Assembly: GCF_006438915.1 (NCBI RefSeq)
Contig: NZ_RCZE01000004.1
Coordinates: forward strand, 1 to 64,000
Length of the DNA stretch: 64,000 nt
Source: Pseudomonas arsenicoxydans
GTDB taxonomy: Bacteria > Pseudomonadota > Gammaproteobacteria > Pseudomonadales > Pseudomonadaceae
Direction of reading: 5' to 3'
Below are positions 57,376 to 64,000 of the stretch, in pieces; within the stretch, counting starts at the first letter, position 1, and each line of letters starts with the position of its first letter. The translations under genes were made by a program, and so were the position numbers. A model generated the notes under the pieces. The model was not told the DNA's origin. It made no database searches and was given only the letters and a program-made list of their open reading frames with translations.

Positions 57376-58074
57376 ATGAGCAACGTCGACTACGCAGAAA
57401 TCGCCAAATTCGAAGCCCTGGCCCATCGTTGGTGGGACCGTGAAAGCGAGTTCAAGCCGCTTCACGACATCAACCCGCTGCGGGTCAACTGGATTGACGA
57501 GCGCGTCAACCTGGCCGGCAAGAAGGTGCTGGACGTCGGTTGCGGCGGCGGGATCCTGAGCGAGGCCATGGCCCAGCGCGGCGCCACCGTCATGGGCATC
57601 GACATGGGCGAAGCACCGCTCGCGGTCGCGCAGCTGCATCAGCTTGAGTCGGGCGTGAACGTTGAGTACCGGCAGATCACCGCCGAAGGCCTCGCCGAAG
57701 AAATGCCCGAGCAGTTCGACGTCGTCACCTGCCTGGAAATGCTCGAGCACGTACCGGATCCATCGTCGGTCATTCGTGCCTGCTTCCGCATGGTCAAACC
57801 CGGCGGCCAGGTGTTCTTCTCCACCATCAACCGCAACCCGAAGGCGTACCTGTTCGCCATCGTCGGCGCTGAATACATCATGAAACTGCTGCCGCGCGGC
57901 ACGCACGACTTCAAGAAGTTCATCCGCCCTTCCGAGCTCGGCGCCTGGAGCCGCATGGCCGGCCTGACCGTCAAGGACATCATCGGCCTGACGTACAACC
58001 CGCTGACCAAGCACTACAAACTGGCTGCCGACGTGGACGTCAACTACATGATCCAGACCCTGCGCGAGGAGTAA
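57376..58074 (+). CDS. ubiG: Ubiquinone biosynthesis O-methyltransferase
   Basis: This 232-residue protein begins with [20 protein letters not shown], then [19 protein letters not shown] for SAM binding and [13 protein letters not shown], all UbiG signatures. It performs both O-methylation steps of ubiquinone synthesis at the membrane. ATG follows AGAGGACTGAACC. mupP starts four bases after its stop. Confidence 0.97.
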   Translation: MSNVDYAEIAKFEALAHRWWDRESEFKPLHDINPLRVNWIDERVNLAGKKVLDVGCGGGILSEAMAQRGATVMGIDMGEAPLAVAQLHQLESGVNVEYRQITAEGLAEEMPEQFDVVTCLEMLEHVPDPSSVIRACFRMVKPGGQVFFSTINRNPKAYLFAIVGAEYIMKLLPRGTHDFKKFIRPSELGAWSRMAGLTVKDIIGLTYNPLTKHYKLAADVDVNYMIQTLREE

Positions 58075-58078
58075 GCCG

Positions 58079-58750
58079 ATGCGTATCAGAGCAGTCCTTT
58101 TTGACATGGACGGCACGCTGCTCGACACCGCGCCAGACTTTATTGCTATCTGCCAGGCAATGCGTGCCGATCGTGGCTTGCCGCCGATGAATGACAAGCA
58201 TATCCGTGACGAGATTTCCGGCGGCGCCAAGGCAATGGTCGCCGTGACCTTCTCGATGGACCCGGAATCGCCGGGCTTTGAAGTGCTGCGACTCGAATTC
58301 CTTGAGCGTTATCTGGCCGGGTGCGCAGTTCACAGCAAACTCTTCGATGGCATGGGCGAATTGCTCGCCGATATCGAGAAGGCCAACCTGATCTGGGGCG
58401 TGGTGACCAACAAGCCGCTGCGTTTCGCCGAGCCGATCATGCAGCAACTGGGGCTGGCCGAGCGCTCTGCACTGCTGATCTGCCCGGACCACGTGAAGAA
58501 CAGCAAGCCAGACCCGGAGCCGCTGATTCTGGCGTGCAAGATGCTCGACCTGGACCCGGCCAGCGTGTTGTTTGTCGGCGATGACCTGCGCGACATCGAA
58601 TCGGGCCGCGATGCCGGCACCAAGACCGCCGCGGTGACCTACGGCTACATTCACCCCGACGACAACCCGCGTCACTGGGGCGCGGACGTGGTGGTGGATC
58701 ACCCGCTGGAGTTGCGCAAGGTTCTCGATAGCGCTTTGTGCAGTTGCTGA
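58079..58750 (+). CDS. mupP: N-acetylmuramic acid 6-phosphate phosphatase (HAD)
   Basis: This 223-residue HAD enzyme has [15 protein letters not shown] as motif [14 protein letters not shown] as motif II and [16 protein letters not shown] as motif IV. Next to ubiG it was long called a phosphoglycolate phosphatase. In Pseudomonas this gene is known as MupP of peptidoglycan recycling, affecting AmpC induction and fosfomycin tolerance. It is in one unit with ubiG. A REP pair follows. Confidence 0.92.
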   Translation: MRIRAVLFDMDGTLLDTAPDFIAICQAMRADRGLPPMNDKHIRDEISGGAKAMVAVTFSMDPESPGFEVLRLEFLERYLAGCAVHSKLFDGMGELLADIEKANLIWGVVTNKPLRFAEPIMQQLGLAERSALLICPDHVKNSKPDPEPLILACKMLDLDPASVLFVGDDLRDIESGRDAGTKTAAVTYGYIHPDDNPRHWGADVVVDHPLELRKVLDSALCSC

Positions 58751-58764
58751 GCCGAACGAATTTT

Positions 58765-58897
58765 TGTGGCGAGGGAGCTTGCTCCCGCTGGGGTGCGAAG
58801 CGCCCCCTCTAGCTACCACCGTAGTCTGTCAGGCACACCGCATTTGCAGGTTTCACGACTGCTGCGCAGCCGAGCGGGAGCAAGCTCCCTCGCCACA
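58765..58897. repeat. REP pair, second sequence class
   Basis: TGTGGCGAGGGAGCTTGCTC at 58765 and its complement ending at 58897 form an inverted pair. The core GGGAGCTTGCTCCC differs from the GGGAGCGGGCTTGCTCGC class elsewhere in the window. Confidence 0.85.
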
Positions 58898-58941
58898 GGT
58901 TCGGTGTTCGCCTTATTGTTGAATTGTGTTGAGGTTTTCTT

Positions 58942-59682
58942 ATGTTTGATTATTCCGCTCGCCCCGAATTGCTCAAGGACCGGGTCATTCTGGTCACCGG
59001 TGCCGGCCGTGGCATCGGCGCGGCGGCTGCGAAAACCTACGCAGCCCATGGCGCCACTGTCTTGCTGCTGGGCAAGACCGAAGCCAACCTGACTCAGGTG
59101 TATGACGAAATCGAAGCGGCCGGGCATCCTCAGCCGGCGGTGATCCCGTTCAACCTGGAGACCGCCCTGCCCCATCAGTACGACGAACTGGCGGCGATGA
59201 TCGAGACCGAGTTCGGTCATCTCGACGGCTTGCTGCACAACGCATCGATCATCGGCCCGCGCACGCCGATCGAACAGCTGTCCGGCGAAAACTTCATGCG
59301 TGTCATGCACGTCAACGTCAACGCCATGTTCATGCTCACCAGCACCCTGCTGCCATTGCTCAAGCTGTCGCAGGACGCCTCAGTGGTGTTCACCTCCAGC
59401 AGTGTCGGTCGCAAGGGCCGCGCGTACTGGGGCGCTTATGGCGTGTCCAAATTTGCCACCGAAGGCCTGATGCAAACCCTGGCCGACGAAGTGGACACCG
59501 TGGCCCCGGTCCGCTCCAACAGCATCAACCCGGGCGCCACGCGAACCAGCATGCGGGCCCAGGCTTACCCAGGGGAAAATCCGCTCAACAACCCGACCCC
59601 CGAGGAGATCATGCCGGTCTACCTCTACCTGATGGGCCCGGACAGCACTGGCATCAATGGCCAGACGTTCAATGCCCAGTAA
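58942..59682 (+). CDS. YciK-type short-chain dehydrogenase
   Basis: This 246-residue SDR has ILVTGAGRGIGAAAAKTYAA as the dinucleotide loop, HNASIIGP, TSSSVGRKGRAYWGAY, and YGVSKFA as the YxxxK pair. The C-terminal MRAQAYPGENP region is typical for the YciK group, whose substrate is not known. It usually follows mupP in Pseudomonas, and here they are separated by the REP pair. Confidence 0.92.
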   Translation: MFDYSARPELLKDRVILVTGAGRGIGAAAAKTYAAHGATVLLLGKTEANLTQVYDEIEAAGHPQPAVIPFNLETALPHQYDELAAMIETEFGHLDGLLHNASIIGPRTPIEQLSGENFMRVMHVNVNAMFMLTSTLLPLLKLSQDASVVFTSSSVGRKGRAYWGAYGVSKFATEGLMQTLADEVDTVAPVRSNSINPGATRTSMRAQAYPGENPLNNPTPEEIMPVYLYLMGPDSTGINGQTFNAQ

Positions 59683-60053
59683 CACCGTGCGTCGCTTTTG
59701 TGCCGTGCCGATTTTCCGGCGCGGCACTCAAAGTGAGTCGTAACTACTCCCCTCCCAGTCAAACAACCGCCGCCCCTTTTTGTTAAAAAAACACAAAGCC
59801 CGACTTAACTCTATGTTTTTTATAGTTTTTTATTCGAATGAACCGAATGGCACGACTTTCGCTCTAAATTTCTTCAGACACGCAGAGTGAAAGCAAACAG
59901 GCGGGCGCCGGAGTCGATACGTTACTAATCTTCGGCAAAGCGGACTAAACTTGCGCCAACTGTCCCAAGGGACTGATGGACCAGTATGACGCGCAGCCCA
60001 AAGCCGCTCTCACCCAGCCTGTAAGACAGCTTTACCGCTTAGGGGCACGCCAT
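59683..60053. other. Non-coding interval before the diguanylate cyclase
   Basis: A GC-rich hairpin (11-bp stem with one G-U pair, 59700-59728) follows yciK and probably ends that transcript. The AT-rich stretch at 59780-59850 is the likely promoter area of the next gene. No gene is seen; the frame start at 59976 has no ribosome site. Confidence 0.5.
59700..59728 (+). terminator. Hairpin after yciK-type gene
   Basis: GTGCCGTGCCG and CGGCGCGGCAC pair across ATTTTC/C. No T-run follows, so termination is possible but not certain. Confidence 0.4.
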
Positions 60054-60980
60054 ATGAAATCACCTTCCCAGACCAACGCAATTGACTTCGATAGCGCCAA
60101 ATTGCAACGCCTGGGATTTGGTCAGCAACCTCCTCTCCTGGAACGGCCTGTCAGCCTTGCGCAATTGCGCCAGCAATTGGGTCAGCAGTTGCAAACCAGC
60201 CTTGAGCCACAACGCATTCTCGGACTTTTCTTCCGAGAAGTTCAGCGCCTGGTGCCACTGGATGCTTTGAGCTATCGGCATCAGGCCAGCGACCTGCGCC
60301 TGGAGTTTGGTCAGCGCGGCCATCACTCGGTCAGTTACAACCTCAGCCATGAAGGCGAGCAGCTGGGTGAACTGGTCTTCCGCCGCAATCAGCGTTTCAG
60401 CGAGCTTGATCAAGGCAATCTGGAGTCGTTGCTGTCGGCACTGCTGTTCCCGATGCGCAATGCTCTGCTTTACCGAGCGGCCACGCAAAGTGCATTGCGC
60501 GACCCATTGACCGATACCGGCAACCGCATCGCCATGGATCAGACCCTGGAACGCGAAATCGAGATGTCACGACGCCACCTGATGCCGTTGTCACTGCTGA
60601 TGCTGGACATTGACCACTTCAAAAACGTCAACGACAGTTATGGCCACAATGCCGGCGATGACGTGCTCAAGGCAGTCGCCAGCGCGATCAAGAACCAGCT
60701 GCGCAATGTCGACATGGTGTTCCGCTTTGGCGGCGAAGAGTTCCTGATCCTGCTCTCCAACACCACTCGAGAAGCTGCCGCCATGGTCGGTGAACGACTG
60801 CGGGTGGCGGCTCAGGCTCAGGACTATCGGGCGGATGGCAATGCGGTTGAGCTGACGGTCAGCCTCGGGTGTTCGACCCTGCTGCCGGGTGAGTCTGCCG
60901 AGAGCTTGTTGCGAAGAGCTGACAGCGCGCTGTATGTCGCCAAGCGAGAGGGGCGTAATCGGTTGACGATGGCGGGTTGA
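60054..60980 (+). CDS. GGDEF diguanylate cyclase
   Basis: ATG 60054 follows AGGGG and gives 308 residues. The frame from 59976 lacks a ribosome site. Residues 1-130 look like a divergent GAF/sensor domain. The GGDEF domain follows, with DPLTDTGNRIAMDQ, LMLDIDHFKNVNDSYGHNAG and RFGGEEFLIL as the active site. RNVD lies five residues before GGEEF, so the inhibitory I-site is present. It should make c-di-GMP in the cytoplasm; no membrane helix is seen. Confidence 0.9.
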   Translation: MKSPSQTNAIDFDSAKLQRLGFGQQPPLLERPVSLAQLRQQLGQQLQTSLEPQRILGLFFREVQRLVPLDALSYRHQASDLRLEFGQRGHHSVSYNLSHEGEQLGELVFRRNQRFSELDQGNLESLLSALLFPMRNALLYRAATQSALRDPLTDTGNRIAMDQTLEREIEMSRRHLMPLSLLMLDIDHFKNVNDSYGHNAGDDVLKAVASAIKNQLRNVDMVFRFGGEEFLILLSNTTREAAAMVGERLRVAAQAQDYRADGNAVELTVSLGCSTLLPGESAESLLRRADSALYVAKREGRNRLTMAG

Positions 60981-61004
60981 GTTTTCGCAACACCGCATAA
61001 CCAA

Positions 61005-61028
61005 TGTGGGAGCAAGCCCGCTCCCACA
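61005..61028. terminator. Perfect hairpin between convergent genes (single REP-type)
   Basis: TGTGGGAGC-AAGCCC-GCTCCCACA lies 24 bp after the cyclase stop and 28 bp after the end of the convergent gene. It is a REP-like unit that could end both transcripts; on the plus strand TTTGG follows. Confidence 0.6.
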
Positions 61029-61055
61029 TTTGGTTTGTGTTGTCTTTAAACCCGT

Positions 61056-61850
61056 TTAGCTTTCCGCCAGCGCCAGACGCTCACGCGTCAACGGTGCCTT
61101 TTCCGAATGCTCCAGTTGCATGCAGCGCTCCAGAAACAGGTGCATGTAGTCGTAGCTCTTGCAGACGGCCTGACGCAGTTCCACTTGCAATGACTTGCTC
61201 GGGTTCATGCCCGCCAGGGTGCAGATGATTTCCAGCGCCTCCCACGGATGGGCATCGTCGTACTGGGCGTGCATCTTCAACCACTTCATCGCGCGTTTGC
61301 GATCTTCTTCCGGGAACGCCGCGGCGTAGACGCCACTGGAGCAGACCAGCGCCGACCACTCGCCGGTTGCGCCTTCAATGGCGTAGTTGGTCGCGGCGAT
61401 GGCGACGATCAGCGAATCCGCCGAACTGGTGTGCCAGCACCAATGGCTCAGGGCGTGAAGTTCAGGGGGAACTTGCTGCGCTTGCAAGTCTTCAAGGCTG
61501 ACGCCGTGAGCCCGGCTCCAGTGCACCCAGTAATCGGCATGGTTCAATTCCACACGAATATTGCGCATCAGCCAGCGACGCGCCATGTCTTCACCAGGAT
61601 GGCGGGCAAAGCGGGTCTTGGTCAGGTTTTGTGCCATGTATAACGCGAACTGTTCAACGACCGGCCAGCCACCGATAAGGTACTGACGCATGGTCTTAGC
61701 GCTGAGCTTGTTATCTCGCATGCGCTGATACAGTTCGTGTTCGACAACCCGGCGCTTACTCTCGCTGCAATCCTTGATGAGCTGTTGCGCCCAGGCAGGA
61801 TAACTTGCAGCTTCCATGAGTGGTCCGGTTCGGTTGAATGTGTCGATCAC
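61056..61850 (-). CDS. TenA/PqqC-fold protein
   Basis: GTG 61850 has AAGGAG seven bases upstream and gives 264 residues. ATG 61817 is also possible. The protein is all-helical, with YLIGGWPVVEQFALYMAQNL, NIRVELNHADYWVHW, and AIAATNYAIEGATGEW. This matches the TenA/PqqC/iron-containing-oxygenase superfamily, in which His and Glu residues bind iron. Members act on thiamine breakdown products, PQQ precursors or fatty acids. The specific role here is unknown. It is 45 bp downstream of the GGDEF-EAL gene in the same direction. Confidence 0.8.
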   Translation of the reverse strand: MIDTFNRTGPLMEAASYPAWAQQLIKDCSESKRRVVEHELYQRMRDNKLSAKTMRQYLIGGWPVVEQFALYMAQNLTKTRFARHPGEDMARRWLMRNIRVELNHADYWVHWSRAHGVSLEDLQAQQVPPELHALSHWCWHTSSADSLIVAIAATNYAIEGATGEWSALVCSSGVYAAAFPEEDRKRAMKWLKMHAQYDDAHPWEALEIICTLAGMNPSKSLQVELRQAVCKSYDYMHLFLERCMQLEHSEKAPLTRERLALAES

Positions 61851-61895
61851 TGTCGGGCTCCTTTTGATTGTGATTGTTCGGATCAGCAAGAGATT

Positions 61896-64000
61896 TCAAC
61901 GGAACGTGCCCGGGGCCTTGAACAACAAAGGCTGAGGCCGGGCAGGACGACTTTGCAAACTATCGCAGGTAAACAGATGCGGGCGTTCAATCACATACCC
62001 TTGAGCGAAATCGACCCCGATTTCCAGCAATGCCTGCTCGATCTGGGGTGACTCTACAAACTCGGCAATCGTGCGCTTACCCATGACATGGCCGATGTGG
62101 TTGATCACTTCGACCATTGCGCGGTTAATCGGGTCGTCCAGCATGTCCTTTACGAAACTCCCATCGATCTTCAAGAAGTCTACAGGCAAATGTTTCAAGT
62201 AAGCGAACGAGGACATTCCGGCGCAAAAGTCATCTAGCGAAAAGTGACAACCTAAACCTTTGAGCTCATTGATAAATCTGATTGCACTGCCCAAATTGGA
62301 AATTGCACTGGTTTCAGTGATTTCAAAACAAATCATTTCAGGCGGAATGGAATAGTTAACAAACTGTTCACGCAGGAAGTCCAGAAACGCCTCATCTCCG
62401 ATAGTAGTGCCTGACAGATTAATCGCACACATGGCCAGCGGCCCCTTGCGCTGTTCGGCCATGCATTGGGCAATGATCTTGAAGACGTTCTCCACCACCC
62501 AACGATCGAGTGCAGTCATCAGACCGTAACGCTCCGCCGCCGGAATAAAACTGTCCGGCAGGATCATGCGGCCGGCTTCGTCATGCAGGCGCAACAGGAT
62601 TTCGATATGCCCGCCTCCGCGCTCGGTATGCCCCAGCGGTGCGATTTCCTGGGAGTACAGGCAAAAGCGATCCTCTTCCAGCGCCATGTGCAGACGCTGG
62701 ACCCAGGCCATCTCGCCAAAGCGCAGCGACAGTTCCGAGTCATCGGCGTGATAGACCTGAACCCGGTTGCGGCCTTTTTCCTTGGCCATGTAACACGCCA
62801 TATCCGCCGCACGCAGCGAGGCTTCGAGGGAGGTTGGCGTTTGCGCGAGATGAACAAGCCCGATGCTCACCGTCGTCACGAAGGGCCGGCCTTTCCAGAC
62901 AAAGTGCAGGTTCTGCACGGTCTGGCGCAGACTCTCGGCAATCTTGTCGGCCGCTTCCGGTGGGCAGTTTTCCAGCAAGATGCCGAACTCGTCGCCACCG
63001 AGACGGGCGAGGGTGTCGCCTTCGCGCAAGCCCGATTGCAACAGGGCGCAGATATGCCGCAGCAACTCATCGCCCGCCGCATGGCCGCAGGTGTCGTTGA
63101 CCAGTTTGAATTGATCCAGATCGAGAAACATCAGGGCATGACGCCCGGAATGCCGCGTCAGGTTGTGCAATGCCTGCTCCAGCCGGAACTCGAACTCGCG
63201 GCGGTTCGCGAGCCCGGTCAAGGCGTCATGAGTTGCCTGCCAGGACAGGTTGGCAATGTATTGGCGCTCCTGCGTCATGTCATGCAACACCAGCACGGTG
63301 CCGCTGACCTTGCCCGCATTGCGAATCGGCGAGCCAACCAGCGTCACCGACACCGTGCTGCCATCCAGACGCTGAATCAGCTTTGAATGTTCGCTGCCCC
63401 CGCTGAGCTGACCGCTCAGAATATGTTCGATCAACGTGAAACCATCAGCCTGGGCGTTTTCATCCAGCAAGTTGAACAATGCCGCCAAAGGCAAACCCGT
63501 CGCCTGTTCGGCTTTCCAGTGGGTCAGCGCCTCGGCGGCGGGGTTCATGTAGGCGATAGCGCCTTCGACATCCGTGGTGATCACCCCATCGCCAATGGAT
63601 TGCAAGGTGATCTGCGCCCGGTCTTTTTCCAGTTGCAGCGCCTCGGCGAATTCATGGCGCTGCCTGAGCAACTTGTGGGTACGCAGCAACGCCAGCGCGA
63701 TCAGGCCCAGCGCCGTGGCAAGGTTGGTCACCAGCAGCAACCGGAGAATCAAGCGCGAGCCCTCGCCCAATGCATCGCTGAATGCCTTGGCGGCCGGCGT
63801 CACCGCATCGTTGATGGCGAATATCCGGTCCTTCCAGCGCCGAATATCGTCGGTCGAGGTCTGATTGCCACTAATTTGCCGATGCATCTCCTGCGCGACG
63901 TCATCAAGTTTCAGCAGGTACGCGTCTCCCACCGTCCAGCGGTCGATGGCTTTTTCGAGGTAGGTGAAATGACGGAAATTGAGGTAAAGCCAGATCAGGC
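61896..64000 (-). CDS. PAS-GGDEF-EAL signalling protein (5' end outside window)
   Basis: The frame is open to base 64000 (LIWLYLNFRHFTYLEKAIDR and on), so the N-terminus lies beyond the window; GTG 63932 is an internal codon. Visible parts are a periplasmic-type helical stretch, a membrane helix (LILRLLLVTNLATALGLIAL), and a PAS domain (SIGDGVITTDVEGAIAYMNP). Next come GGDEF (RLGGDEF, with the REGD I-site before it) and EAL. The EAL domain has EILLRL in place of ExLLR, INLSG, FEITET, LDDFCAGMSSF and LKIDGSFV. The key motifs of both domains look intact. It probably turns c-di-GMP over in response to a membrane signal. Confidence 0.92.
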   Translation of the reverse strand, partial: LIWLYLNFRHFTYLEKAIDRWTVGDAYLLKLDDVAQEMHRQISGNQTSTDDIRRWKDRIFAINDAVTPAAKAFSDALGEGSRLILRLLLVTNLATALGLIALALLRTHKLLRQRHEFAEALQLEKDRAQITLQSIGDGVITTDVEGAIAYMNPAAEALTHWKAEQATGLPLAALFNLLDENAQADGFTLIEHILSGQLSGGSEHSKLIQRLDGSTVSVTLVGSPIRNAGKVSGTVLVLHDMTQERQYIANLSWQATHDALTGLANRREFEFRLEQALHNLTRHSGRHALMFLDLDQFKLVNDTCGHAAGDELLRHICALLQSGLREGDTLARLGGDEFGILLENCPPEAADKIAESLRQTVQNLHFVWKGRPFVTTVSIGLVHLAQTPTSLEASLRAADMACYMAKEKGRNRVQVYHADDSELSLRFGEMAWVQRLHMALEEDRFCLYSQEIAPLGHTERGGGHIEILLRLHDEAGRMILPDSFIPAAERYGLMTALDRWVVENVFKIIAQCMAEQRKGPLAMCAINLSGTTIGDEAFLDFLREQFVNYSIPPEMICFEITETSAISNLGSAIRFINELKGLGCHFSLDDFCAGMSSFAYLKHLPVDFLKIDGSFVKDMLDDPINRAMVEVINHIGHVMGKRTIAEFVESPQIEQALLEIGVDFAQGYVIERPHLFTCDSLQSRPARPQPLLFKAPGTFR

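Overview
The window reads as chromosomal DNA of a Pseudomonas, most likely of the fluorescens lineage. The right half carries the usual pseudomonad gene order gyrA-serC-pheA-hisC-tyrA/aroA (fused)-cmk-rpsA-ihfB. REP-type palindromes of the GTGGGAGCGGGCTTGCTCGCGAAG kind, shown here only as a class, sit between the housekeeping genes. The interval from ihfB (about 42.5 kb) to wbpM and a decayed comEA (about 8.2-10.7 kb) is the classical O-specific-antigen locus of this genus.

Layout. Positions 1-3 kb are insertion-sequence debris: three broken IS66-type pieces, an IS3-type orfA scrap and the first 42 codons of a GH19 endolysin gene, surrounding one acyltransferase gene. A giant gene on the minus strand (3.1-6.9 kb) encodes sulfotransferase, coiled coil, GT4 and RgpF-like parts. 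It is followed by IS5-type debris, a comEA pseudogene and wbpM. From 11.3 to 12.9 kb lies a Wzm/Wzt ABC exporter whose Wzt lacks the C-terminal sugar-binding domain. From 13.8 to 25.3 kb there is a tightly coupled plus-strand operon: a HAD-UbiA fusion, DprE1-like oxidase, DprE2-like reductase, a GT-C-type membrane protein with a truncated epimerase, a second GT-C-type protein with an intact epimerase, an FAD oxidoreductase, GtrA and a methyltransferase. A second acyltransferase (25.9-27.1 kb) again lies among IS66 debris. From 42.0 down to 27.4 kb the minus strand carries rmlB-rmlD-rmlA, a GT2 gene, a WbpV/WbpK-like reductase, WbpL, a double-GT2 protein, a second giant sulfotransferase/glycosyltransferase fusion and an epimerase.

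How the genes fit together. WbpM, the WbpV/K-like reductase and WbpL would make and load the first 6-deoxy-N-acetylhexosamine onto undecaprenyl phosphate. RmlB/D/A supply part of the dTDP-L-rhamnose route, with rmlC not in the window. The GT2/GT4 proteins would extend the chain and Wzm/Wzt would export it, since no Wzx, Wzy or Wzz is visible. The UbiA-HAD/DprE1/DprE2 set is best read as a polyprenyl-phosphate-arabinofuranose pathway feeding the GT-C membrane proteins. That would be a periplasmic decoration module with GtrA as candidate flippase. The two multi-domain proteins with N-terminal PAPS-type sulfotransferase domains suggest a sulfated or sulfate-capped glycan; this is inference.

The right end (42-64 kb) is conserved core: ihfB, rpsA, cmk, the aromatic amino acid block, serC, gyrA, then mtnA, mtaD, ubiG, mupP, a yciK-type SDR, a diguanylate cyclase, a TenA/PqqC-fold protein and a PAS-GGDEF-EAL protein that runs off the right edge. 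I saw no tRNA, rRNA or CRISPR array.
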